From contig NZ_JAFHKL010000017.1 of assembly GCF_016937655.1 (NCBI RefSeq), positions 22,230 through 86,229 on the forward strand: a DNA stretch of 64,000 nt. Reading direction: 5' to 3'. Of the stretch, positions 55,901 to 63,900 are shown in pieces. The notes beneath the pieces were generated by a model. It did not search any database and was not told where the DNA came from. It was given only the letters and a program-made list of their open reading frames with translations. This DNA is from Chromobacterium alkanivorans (GTDB taxonomy: Bacteria > Pseudomonadota > Gammaproteobacteria > Burkholderiales > Chromobacteriaceae). A program made the translations under genes and the position numbers. Position 1 is the stretch's first letter; the number at the start of each line of letters is the position of its first letter.

Positions 55901-57922
55901 CACCACGCAGCGGCCGCCGTGCAGCAAGGCGCCCCAGATTTCCCATACCGAGAAATCGAAGGCGAAGGAGTGGAAATAACTCCAGACGTCGTTCTCGTCG
56001 AAGGCGAAGTGGCGGGCGCTGGCGGAGAACAGCCGCAGCACGTTGCGGTGCGAGACCAGCACGCCCTTGGGCTGGCCGGTGGAGCCCGAGGTGTAGATCA
56101 CGTAAGCGCCGTGTTCGGCGTCCAGCTCGGCCGGCGGCCGCGCCGCCGGCCTGGCGCCGCAGCCTATCTCCGTCAGCGACAGGCAAGGGTGTTCCGCCGG
56201 CAGCCGCGGCCTGAGTTCGGCGTCGGTCAGGGTGAGCAGCGCCTGGCTGTCGGCCAGCTGGTAGGCCAGCCGCTCCGCCGGATAGTCCGGGTCCAGCGGC
56301 AGGTAGACGCCGCCGGCCAGGGTCACTCCCAGCATGGCGGCGATCTGTCCGGCGGAGCGCGGCAGGCAGACGCCCACCCTGACGCCGGGCGCGACGCCGT
56401 CCCGGCGCAAGCGTTCCGCGATGGCGGCGGCCTGGGCGCGCAGCTGGCGGTAGCTCAGCGTGGCGGAGCCGTCGCTGACGGCGACGCGGTCCGGAAAGCG
56501 CTCGGCGGCGGCCAGGAAGGCGGCGGCCAGGGTGTCCGGCCCGCCGCAGTCGGCCGGAACTGCCGGCTGGATCGCGCTTGGCCGCACCAGGCCCAGCTCG
56601 CGCAGCGCGGCGTCCGGCCGCGCGGCGATCTGGCGCAGCAGCTCCAGGTAGGCTTCGGCCAGCGCAGCGGCCGGCGCCTCGTCCACCCGGGCGCGGTCGA
56701 AGCCCAGCTTCAAGCTCAAGCCGTCGGCGCCCGGCACCAGGGTCAGGGTCAGCGGATAGTGGGTGCGCTCGCGCTGGGAAACGTCGGAAATCCGGAAGCC
56801 CAGCCCGTCGGAGGGCAGGGTGTCGCCGATGGGGAAGTTGTCTATCGCCACCAGGGTTTCAAACAGCGGCTGGCCGCGCGGCACGCCGCTGTGGCGCTGG
56901 ACTTCGGCCAGATCGCTGTGCGACAGCGATTGCAGCTCCAGCTGGCGGCGCTGCACCTCGGTCAGCCATTGCGGCAGCGCGGCGTCGGCCGGCACCGGCA
57001 AGCGCAGCGGCAGGGAGTTGATCAACAGGCCGGCCATGCCGTCCACGCCGGGCAGGTCTATCGCTCGGCCGGACAGGGTGAGGCCGAAGACCACGTCGTC
57101 CTGGCGGCTGTAGCGGCTGAGCAGGATGGCCCAGGCGCCCAGCAGCAGGCTGCCCGGCGTCACTTGGCAGCGTTCGGCGGCGGCGGCGAGGTCGCCGTCG
57201 GCGCGGTAGTCCAGCCGCATCTCGATCTGGCCGACGTCGGCGCCGGCCAGCGCGCCCGGCAGCGCCGGGCGGTCCAGGCCCAGCGGCGTGGGCGCGGCGA
57301 CATCGCCCAGCAGGGCGCGCCAGCGGCCGGCGGCGGCGTCCTGGTCCTGGCGTCCCAGCCAGCCTAGGTAGGCGGCGAAGGGCGGCGGCGGCGGGGGCAG
57401 CGCCGCGCCGGACAGCAGCGCGAAATAATCGCGCATCAGGATGGGCAGCGACCAGCCGTCCAGCAGGATGTGGTGGTGGCTCCAGATCAGCCGCCATTCT
57501 TCCGGCCCGTAGCGCAGCAGGGTCAGCCGCATCAGCGGCGGCCGGTTCAGCTGGAAGCCGCGGCGGCGGTCCTCGTCCAGCAGCGCCTCTAGCCGCCGTT
57601 CGCGCCCGGCCGCGTCGTCCTGGCTCCAGTCGTGGACGGCCAGCGGCGCGCGCGCGCGGCGAAACACCACCTGGCGCGGCTCGGCCTGGCCCTTGGTGAC
57701 GAAGGCGGTGCGCAGGATGGGGTGGCGTTCGGCCAGCCGCTCCAGCGCGTCGGCCATGGCGGCGGGATCCACCGCGCCGTCCAGCCGGCAGATCAATTGC
57801 TCGAAATAGACCGGCGAGCCGGGCGCGAACAAGGTGTGGAACAAGACGCCGCGCTGCAGCGGGCTCAGGGGCAGGATGTCCTGGATCTGATCTTTGAGGT
57901 TGGTTGTGCTTGTCATGTTCAT
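46976..57922 (-). CDS. Three-module NRPS: C-A(Thr)-T-C-A(Gln)-T-E-C-A(Gly)-T (NRPS2)
   Basis: A 3648-residue synthetase. Key motifs: C1 HHHILLDGWS (150, DCL-like LSPLQRGVLFH); A1 FDFSVWE (654); T1 SLGGDSIRSV (999); C2 HHAILDGWS (1205); A2 FDASVWE (1708); T2 QLGGDSILGLQ (2057); E HHLIVDGVSW (2249); C3 HHHALLDGWS (2707, DCL-like LTPVQEGMLFH); A3 FDIAALE (3214); T3 ELGGHSLLATRI (3563). Specificity residues: A1 D-F-W-N-I-G-M-V-H (Thr), A2 D-A-W-Q-F-G-L-I-D (Gln), A3 D-I-L-Q-W-G-V-I-W (Gly-like). Predicted product portion is Thr-D-Gln-Gly. There is no thioesterase, so the chain should pass to NRPS1. The start ATG 57922 overlaps the NRPS3 stop by 3 bases (ATGA); ATG 57916 is an alternative. Confidence 0.93.
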   Translation of the reverse strand: MNMTSTTNLKDQIQDILPLSPLQRGVLFHTLFAPGSPVYFEQLICRLDGAVDPAAMADALERLAERHPILRTAFVTKGQAEPRQVVFRRARAPLAVHDWSQDDAAGRERRLEALLDEDRRRGFQLNRPPLMRLTLLRYGPEEWRLIWSHHHILLDGWSLPILMRDYFALLSGAALPPPPPPFAAYLGWLGRQDQDAAAGRWRALLGDVAAPTPLGLDRPALPGALAGADVGQIEMRLDYRADGDLAAAAERCQVTPGSLLLGAWAILLSRYSRQDDVVFGLTLSGRAIDLPGVDGMAGLLINSLPLRLPVPADAALPQWLTEVQRRQLELQSLSHSDLAEVQRHSGVPRGQPLFETLVAIDNFPIGDTLPSDGLGFRISDVSQRERTHYPLTLTLVPGADGLSLKLGFDRARVDEAPAAALAEAYLELLRQIAARPDAALRELGLVRPSAIQPAVPADCGGPDTLAAAFLAAAERFPDRVAVSDGSATLSYRQLRAQAAAIAERLRRDGVAPGVRVGVCLPRSAGQIAAMLGVTLAGGVYLPLDPDYPAERLAYQLADSQALLTLTDAELRPRLPAEHPCLSLTEIGCGARPAARPPAELDAEHGAYVIYTSGSTGQPKGVLVSHRNVLRLFSASARHFAFDENDVWSYFHSFAFDFSVWEIWGALLHGGRCVVVPRELSRDPAAFVELLGREGVTVLNQTPSAFKLAIAAEGEAPLPRPSALRWVIFGGEALRLAELRPWLERHGDDGPRLANMYGITETTVHVTFRRILAADLDAGGELSPIGEPLDDLSLELADPCGHPVPLGAPGEILVGGAGVSLGYLNRPQLNAERFPGVGAQRRYRSGDLARRNADGELLYCGRIDQQVKIRGFRIELGEVRAALLSHPAVRDVHLVAADEQLIAYLRADDPAAAGAEALRRHLAARLPAHMIPAVFIALAEFPLTLNGKVDARALPSPQGARSALDTPYVEASTPRQKLLAEIWSQVLALPRVGVHDNYFSLGGDSIRSVRIAGLAKERGCPLSIQDIFRHGTIAAIVEAMGEDGDAAAPDAELPPFALIDAADRALLPPEVEDALPLARLQAGMLFHNEYDDGRNLYHDVFSHRLRADISPERLRQALAELSREHPLLRTGFALAGYSQPLQLVWRDLTPSLEIDDLRGLSPQQREDAVASQVRQLSEQRFAPERPPLLRVGCLRLADDEWQLTLAIHHAILDGWSVATLCTRLFERMRGQTAAPVRQSAFRDFVAAERAALADPAQQAYWRAQLSGLPSAAVPRWPQRAAPTGKARVGARETRLPAALAAALIRQAADCGLPLKTLLLAVHARALACLCGQDEIVTGLVSNGRPADADGAEALGLFLNTLPLRVRVAGSWRALLAETMATEGASLPHRFFPMAEIFKLGEAARFDTSFNYVDFHIYRRLDDGGGLEVLDTRSQESVDIPLAVTFSASRAEGSVALGFSYDRAAFPDEQVAAIGRLYLAAAAALARDPDAPCLDAALADRSETAAQPLSGPSAGLAAFSVPQAVAAVARQRPDAVAVAGDGATLSYAQLDGQANRLARQLLARGVGPDAVVALDLPRSPELVAAMLATLKAGAAYLPLDRGQPEARRREILDEAAPALLLSLDPAAYAPPGCAVLQPDLAAELNDEDAAAPAAPAHGDALAYLLFTSGSSGRPKGVAVGRAALDNHMAWMNRRYPLDADDTVLQKTPVGFDASVWEFWAPLTQGARLLLAAENGHRDPDYLIRAVREQGVTVLQLVPSLLAVLLSTPDFAGCRSLRRVFVGGEALPAATLARFHAALDIPLVNLYGPTETAIDASSAEYLRADAPAAAVGIGRPIDGAAFRVLDARLNPVPPGVRGELYIAGCGLARGYLDQPAQTARRFLPDPQSPLPGGRMYRSGDIVRLLPGGVLEYLGRADGQVKLRGQRLELDEVEAGLAACPGVRQAAAALYRDRSGADRLAGYVGLTPEAEAGDWQAAILAALRLRLPEYMLPARLIALRQWPVNANGKTDRAALPAPQTDEAAPTRGRAPDTPQERTLAAIWRQVLGRDDIGADDNFFQLGGDSILGLQIVAQARQAGLALAARDIFSHPSIAELAAQVRPARQEAALAEIPPGAPLPLTPAQRWFFDRIETLPRPGHWNQALLLSVAAGVSAPTLRRALLRLEQNHDAFRLRFAADADGWRQRYAPREALREEDWLERVDLSALPATERAAAVEARAEAAQRALDLEHGPLLRAVHFDYGDGQAGRLLLVIHHLIVDGVSWRVLLQDLAGLLAGAEAAPVRVGFGHWALRPRAPSAEARAYWLDQARLAADAVRVPLTAEAERDNRYGASETVELSLDGGETAALLRGGALRASAEEMLLAAALGALRDWLDADALTVTMEGHGRDDEELDLSGTVGWFTALYPLTLTGLAEASPQRLLRQTKQALRAVPAGGAGYGALRQADDADARALAAAPEPQIAFNYLGQFDASLPADGALAPAPESVGAMEDPDGLRPRLIDIVALVSDGKLSLRWNYGRATLPRATVEALARQMRQRLLALLSLDADADAATAALTPDDFPLAALDEAGLPAALGQRGDIVDLWSLTPVQEGMLFHSRMEAAAGPAGVYIEQIVAELDGAADPALLRQAWQQVLARHDALRVSFAWEGLAAPLQRVHRAPELPFTVSETPDQDALERYLAADRAAGFDLNAPPLMRLALLTRNGAPWRLVWTHHHALLDGWSMAVVFDEALALYRGLSQGRNAALPLAPSFGRFIKWLRAHSDRQAQQAFWRDYFNGYAAAADLALLPAGGPARPRAHALRLDAELSAALRRTARERKVTLNTLFQGALAVALSRIGRCDDLVFGVTMSGRPESLPARDAAVGLFIATLPLRADCSAAQPVDDFLRRLQDAQSQLVPFESSALVDIQRWSGLPARQPLFDAVLVYENYPIRAAVGDAAQALRVGAASAREQSNYPLTLYVKPGADGIELDGVFDAGRIEPERVAALLEALPRLLRQIADGAARVGDLRLAEPDAPAAFPPPERGDNVLAMLASAARLNPDKTAVAAEDGELSYRQLVAGARALARRLAAHGVAPGDTVALALPPDGRALTALLATLWAGAQYLPLDPALPPLRRDAILEDARPGLILVDGDQAGWPASARLLTLPAPLPPTEADADDSPLPGDALHPEAPAYTLFTSGSTGRPKGVQIAHRSLANILRHFSAEPGLGADDVLLSVTTWSFDIAALELLLPLVCGGTVAIAPAAAGGDGPALAAEAARRGASVIQATPVSWRMLLEAGWKPAPGLRAWCGGEALPADLARALLDAGVTLWNVYGPTETTIWSALHRVDGDELPPPAGHAVRRTTLWVADHHGQPLPPQLAGELHIGGDGLALGYLGAPAQTAARFRPDPLAGRPGARVYRSGDLACLRPDGKIRVLGRLDGQAKLNGFRLELEEVETRLRELPGVRQAAAAVRLDPQGHARLIAYLVPDDSGAWRAGDEADPAALQRIRARLSAALPGYMLPSRFVALERLPLTANLKLDRKALPEPAASAPSRAGSAPQGALEQAVCALWEEVFERAGIAADDDFFELGGHSLLATRIQVRVNKIFRQTLPLRATFHAQTPRALAALLAERESAPGLAAKIAAVYLKLRGMSDAERDALRQAAAQPTPMETAE

Positions 57923-60900
57923 TCGATGTCGGTGAGGTCGTCCAGCAAGGCGGCCAATTCGTTCTCTTCCAGCGCGACGCCGGCGAAGTCCGAGGTGTGG
58001 TAGGCGACGGCGGGCAGGCCGCCGGCGCGGCAGAGCGCGGCCAGTTCTTCCAGCGCCAGCCGGCACTGTTCGGCCAGCGCCGGGGTTTGATGCGCGTCGG
58101 CGTAGTCGAAGTCCAGCCGCAGGCGGCCTTGCTCGATGCGGGCGTTGACGGCGACGGCGTGCGGCAGCCGCTGGCGCGGGTCCTGCGCCGGCCCGGCTTC
58201 CCGCGCCGACAGCCGCGCGCGCAGCCGCGGCAGCACGCCGTCGGCGGCGTCGTCAAGCCGGCCCAGGTAGTTGAAGCTGAGCGGCCGCGGCGGCGCCTGG
58301 TCCAGCGCGGCGGCCCGGGCCGGATCGCCCAGATAACGCAGCACGCCGAAGCCGATGCCGCCGCCGGGCACGCCGCGCAGCGCGGTCTTGGCCGCCGCCG
58401 CCGCCGGCTCCCAGCCGTCGCCGGCCGGTTCGACTCGCAGCGGGTGCAGGCAGGTGAACCAGCCCACGCTGCGCGACAGGTCCGGCGCGGGGCCGGCCGC
58501 CGCGCCGCGGCCGTGGTTTTCCAGGTCCAGGGCCAGCGCGGGCAGGCCGCTGAGCCGGCGCCAGGCCAGGGTCAGCGCCGCCAGCAGCAGTTCCTGCGGC
58601 TGGGCGCGGTAGCGTTCGGCGCCGCCTTCCAGCAGCGCGGCGCTGGCGTCGGCGTCCAGGCTGATCGTCGCGCGGCGGCGTTCCGCGACGCGGCCGACGG
58701 CGGCGAGTCCGGGCGGGACGGCCAGCGGGGCGACGGCGGCGCGCCAGTAATCGAACTCGCCGTTCAGGGAAGGCGCGCCGTCGGCCAGCGACCTCGCCCA
58801 GGCCCGGTAGCTGACGGCCACCGGCGGCAGCGAGATCTCGGCGTAGTCGGCGGCCTGGCCGTAGGCCTGGTCCAGGTCGTCCAGCAGAATGCGCCAGGAC
58901 ACCACGTCCAGCACCCAGTGATGGGCGATCAGCAGCAGTTCGGCGTGGCCGTCCGGGCCGGCTTCGACCAGGACGGCGCGCAGCAGCGGGCCTTGCTCCA
59001 GATCCAGCGAAGCCTGCAAGCGCGCGCCGTGTGCTTGCAGCTCCGCCTCGCGCTCGGCCGACGTTGTCGCCCGCAGCGTCAGCGTCTCAAGCTGCGGCGC
59101 GGCGCGCGGGCCGTAATGCTGGCTCCAGACGCCGTCGGGGCCGCGGCGCAGCCTCAGGCGCAGCGCGTCGTGCCGCAAGGCCGTCGCGGTCAGCGCCGCC
59201 TGCAAGGCGGCCGGGTCCACGGCGGCGTCCAGGCTCAGCCGCAGGCTGAGGTTCCAGTGCTGCGGCGCGGGCCAGTCTTGTTGCAGGAACCAGCGCTGGA
59301 TGGGCGCCAGCGGCACCTCGGCCTGTTCCGGCTCCTCGATGTGCGCCCGCCGCGCGGCGACGCCGGCCGCCGCGGCCAGCCCGGCCACGGTGGGATGGGC
59401 GAACAGCGCGCGCGGCTCGATGTCGAAGCCGGCCTGCTTGGCGCGCGAGACGATCTGCAGCGCCAGGATGGAGTCGCCGCCGGCGGCGAAGTAATTGTCG
59501 TGCACGCCTATGCCGTTCCGTCCCAGCACCGCGCGCCAGATCTCCAGCAGCGCGGCCTCGGCCGGGTTCAGCGCCTGCTCCGCGTCCGGCGAGGCCGGCG
59601 CGGCCTCTTCCGGCGGCGGCAGCGCCGCGCGGTCTATCTTGCCGGCCGGGGTCAGCGGCCATTGCCGCAGCTGCACGATGGCCTGCGGCAACTCGTGGGC
59701 CGGCAGCCGGGCGGCCAGGTGCGCGCGCAGCGCGGCGGCGTCGGTTTCGGCCTCCGGCTTGAGCCGCGTGTAGGCCACCAGCTGGCTGCGCTCGCCGTCC
59801 CGGCGGATCAGCGCCAGCGCCTCGTCCACGTCGGGGTGGTCGTTCAGCGCGGCGGCCACGCCGTCCAGCTCGATGCGGTAGCCGCGGAGCTTGACCTGGC
59901 CGCCGGCGCGGCCGAGGAAGCGGATGCCGCCGTCGGGCAGGTATTCGCCCAGGTCGCCGCTGCGGTACAGCCGCGCGCCGGGCAGGCCGGACACGGCGTC
60001 CGGTACGAAGCTGGCGGCGGTGCGGCCGGGCTGGCCGATATAGCCGCGCGCCAGCGCCTCGCCGCCTATGTGCAGCTCGCCGGGCACGCCGGGCGGCACC
60101 AGGCCGCCCCAGCGGTCCAGCAGATAGAGGCGGACGCCGGCCATGCCGCGGCCTATGGACGGCAGCGGTTCGACGGCGTCGCAGGCCTGGATGCTGGCGC
60201 AGACCGTGGTTTCGGTTGGGCCGTAGGCGTTGAGCACGCGGCGGGCGGCGGCCCAGCGCGCCAACAGGCCGGGCGCGGCCGCTTCGCCGGCGGCGATCAG
60301 GGTGCGCAGGCCGGGCAGCTCGCTCTCGTCCAGCGCCGCCAGCAGCGCCGGCGGCAGGGTGGCGTGGCTCAGGCCGTGGCGCAGCGCGGCGCGGCGCAGC
60401 GCGCCGGCCGGGTCTTGCGCCGCGTCGGCGTCCGGCAGGCACAGGGCCGCGCCGCTGCCCAGGGCCATGAAGATTTCCGATATCGAGGCGTCGAAGCTGA
60501 GCGGGGCGAACTGGTAGACCCGGCTGGCGGCGTCCACCTGGAAGGCCGCGCATTGGGCGCGGCACAGATTGGCGATGCCGCGGTGGCTGACGCCCACGCC
60601 CTTGGGCCAGCCGGTGGAGCCGGAGGTGTAGATCAGGTAGGCCAGGTTGTCGATGGCGGCGGCGCAGGGCGGCGCGGAGTCGGGCGCGTCGACGGCCTCG
60701 TCCAGCAACAGCAGGCGCGCCGGCAGCCGGCTCAGCATGGGTAGCCGGCTGGATTCGCTGAGCAGGACGGCGGCGCCGCTGTCGGCCAGCATGTAATCCA
60801 GCCGCTCGGCCGGATAGGCCGGGTCCAGCGGCAGGTAGACCGCGCCGGCCTTCAGCGTGGCCAGCAGCGCGGTCACCGCGTCCGCGCCGCGCGGCAGCAG

Positions 60901-63900
60901 CACGCCCACCACGACTTCCGGACCGGCGCCCAGCGCTTGCAGCCGGTGGGCCAGCCGGTTGGCGCGGGCGTCCAGCCCGGCGTAATCGAGCGCGCCGTTC
61001 TCGTCCAGCAGGGCGGCCGCGCGCGGCGAGGCGGCGGCCTGGTCTTCGAACAGGCGCTGCGCCAGCTGCGGCGGCGCCAGCGACGGCTGGGCGGCGTCGG
61101 CTATCCGCGCCCGCCGCGCTTCGGCCGGCAGCAGCTCGATGGAGGCGAGAGCGGCGTCCGGCGCGGCGACGATGCGTTCCGCCACGGCGAGCCAGCGTTG
61201 CAGCAACTCCTCGGCCGCCGCGTCGGCGACGCGGCTGCGGTCGAAGGTGAGCTTGACGGTAAGGGCCGCGCCCGGAATCACGGCCAGCGTCAGCGGGTAG
61301 TTGGTGTGTTCGCTGAAGCGCGGGGTTTCAAAGCCCAGGCCGGCCGCTTCGTCGCGCAGCATTGCGTCGGCGGGGTAGTTCTCGAAGACCAGCAGGGTGT
61401 CGAACAACTGGGCGTTGTCGCGGCCGGCCCAGCGCTGGACGTCCACCAGCCGGTTGTGGGCGTAGTCCTGCACCCGGGCTTGATTGGCCTGCATCTGGGC
61501 CAGCAGCGCGCGCGCGCTGGCGGCCGGGTTCAGCCGCACCCGCAAGGGCAGGGTGTTGATGAACAGCCCTATCATCTCGTCTATGCCGGGCAGATCGCCG
61601 TTGCGGCCGGACAAGGCGCTGCCGAACACGATGTCCTCGCCGTGGCCGCTGCGCGCCAGCGTCAGCGCCCAGGCGGCCTGGAACAGGGTGTTTAGCGTGC
61701 TGGCGCAGGCTTGCATCGCGGCGGCGGCGCGCGCGCTCCATTCCGGCGACAGCCGCAGCTCGCGCTCGACAAACTCCGCGCCGCCGCCGGCGGAGCCGGC
61801 CAGCAGAGTGGGTTGTTCCAGTCCGGAAAAATAGCGGCGCCAGAAGCGCTCGTCCGAGCGGGCGCGGCGGCCGGCGCGGTCCAGCCAGCCTATATAGGCG
61901 GAGAACGGCCGCGCCGGCGGCAGGGCCGGGGTTTCGCCATGGCTGAGCGCGCGGTACAGCGTCAACAGCTCGCGGAAGAACAGCGGCAGCGACCAGCCGT
62001 CCAGCAGCAGGTGGTGGTAGCTCCAGATCCAGCGCCAGCGCCGCTCGCCCAGGCGGATCAGCGCCAGCCGCATCAGCGGCGCGGCGTCCAGCGCGAACGG
62101 CCGCGCGGCGTCGGCGGCCAGGTAGTCGGCCAGCGCGGCTTCGGGGTCGGCCAGGCCGGACCAGTCCAGCCGGCTGATAGGCAGCGGCGCCGCGCGCATC
62201 GCCGCCTGCAGCGGCTGGGCCAGGCCCCGCCAGTGGAAGCTGGAGCGCAGCAGCGGATGGCGCGCCAGCATCGCGCGCCAGGCCTCGGCGAAGGCGTCCG
62301 GGTCCAGCGCGCCGTCGACCACGCTGCTGAGCTGCTCCAGGTAGGCGCCGTCGGCGGCGTCGGCCACGCTGTGGAACAGCATGCCCTGTTGCAGCGGCGA
62401 CAGCGGATAGAGGTCGTCGAAGGGGCCGACGCGGCGCGCCAGCTCGTCGACGGCGGCCTGCTCCAGCCGCGCCAGCGGGTAGTCGGCGGCCAGCAGCGGC
62501 GCGGCTTCGATCTCGTCCAGCGCCAGCGCCAGTTCGCGGGCGAAGGCGTCGGCCCAGCCGGCGACGCTGGCCGCTTCGAACTGACCGCCGGCGTAGCGCC
62601 AGTCCACGCGCAGCCTGCCGTCCAGCACCACCAGCACCAGATCCAGCGCGAAGGGGCGCAAGTTGGCGGCGGCGCGCTCGTCGGCGATCAGTTCCGGCCG
62701 CAGTTGAAAGCGCTCGTTGTCCAGCGCGCGCGGCGCGCCCAGGTAGTTGAAGCTGATTTCCGGCAGGCCGGCCGCGTCCAGCTGCCGGCGCGCGTCCCGG
62801 TCCGGTCCCAGCCAGCGCGCCTGGCCGTATTCCGGCGCGATGGGGGTCAGCCGCGACAATGGCGCGGCGATGGCGGCCAACAGCTCGGCCGCGCCGGCGG
62901 AGGCGGCGTCGCCGGCCACGCTCAGCGGATACAGCGCGGTGAACCAGCCCACGGTGCGCGACAGGTCCAGGCCGGACTCGGCGTCGCGGCCATGGTGTTC
63001 CATCGTCACCGCTAAGCGCGGCGCGTCGAGCCGGGGCGCCAGCGCGCGCCACAGCGCCAACAGCAGCAGCGCGCCGACGCGCTGGCCGGCGGCGCGGGCG
63101 CCGGCGCGCAGCAGGCGGCCGGTCAGGGCTGTGTCCAGTTCGCGGCTGAGCAGCCGCGAGCCGGCCTCGGTATTGGCCGCCGGCGTCGCCGCGTCGCGTC
63201 GCAGCGTCGGGAAGCCGGCCGCTGCCTGGCTGAGCCAGGGCGTCGGGTCCGCTTCGGCGGCGTCGGCTCTTTGCCGTTCCGCCCAGCGGCGCCAGTTGGC
63301 CGGCACGGCGGCGAGCCGCGGCGTTTCGCCGCGCGCCAGCGCGTCCAGCGCCTGGCCCAGATCGTCCAGCAGAATGCTCCAGGACACTGCGTCCACCGCC
63401 AGATGGTGGACGATCAGGACCAGCAGCGGCGCTTGCCGGCCGCGGCGGAGCAGCAGCGCGCGCGCCAGCGGGCCGGCGCTTGGGTCCAGCTCGCGCTGGG
63501 CCTGCTCTATTGCCGCACGCGCCGCCTCGTCGCTCTCGTCCGCCAGTTCCTGTTCGCGGCAGGGCCAGCCGCCGGTTTCGTCGGCCAGTGCCGGGTCCGG
63601 CGCGAAGCGCAGGCGGAAGGCGTCGTGGCGCGCGGCCACGGCGTCGAGCGCGGCTTGCAGCCGGGCCGGGTCCACGGGGTGGTTCAGTTGCAGCGCCAGC
63701 GCCTGGTTCCAGTGCCGCGGCTCGGCCAGGTCCAGGCCGGCGAACCAGCGCTGGATCGGCGTCGCCGGCAGCGGGCCGGCGGCGGAAGCCTCCTCCTCGG
63801 CCGCCGCCGTGTTCAGAATAGCGGCCAGCTGGCGGATGCTGGGTTCCAGCAGCAGCTGGCGCGGGCTCAGCGCCAGACCTTGCGCGCGGGCGCGGGCGAC

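Noticed and set aside
49544..57367. A 2607-residue open frame antisense to NRPS2, and a 1621-residue one antisense to the MFS/NRPS1 region (36115-40980)
   Set aside because: Both are mirror frames of very GC-rich NRPS genes. Their translations are low-complexity Arg/Gly/Gln/Ala with no domains, and there is no ribosome site.
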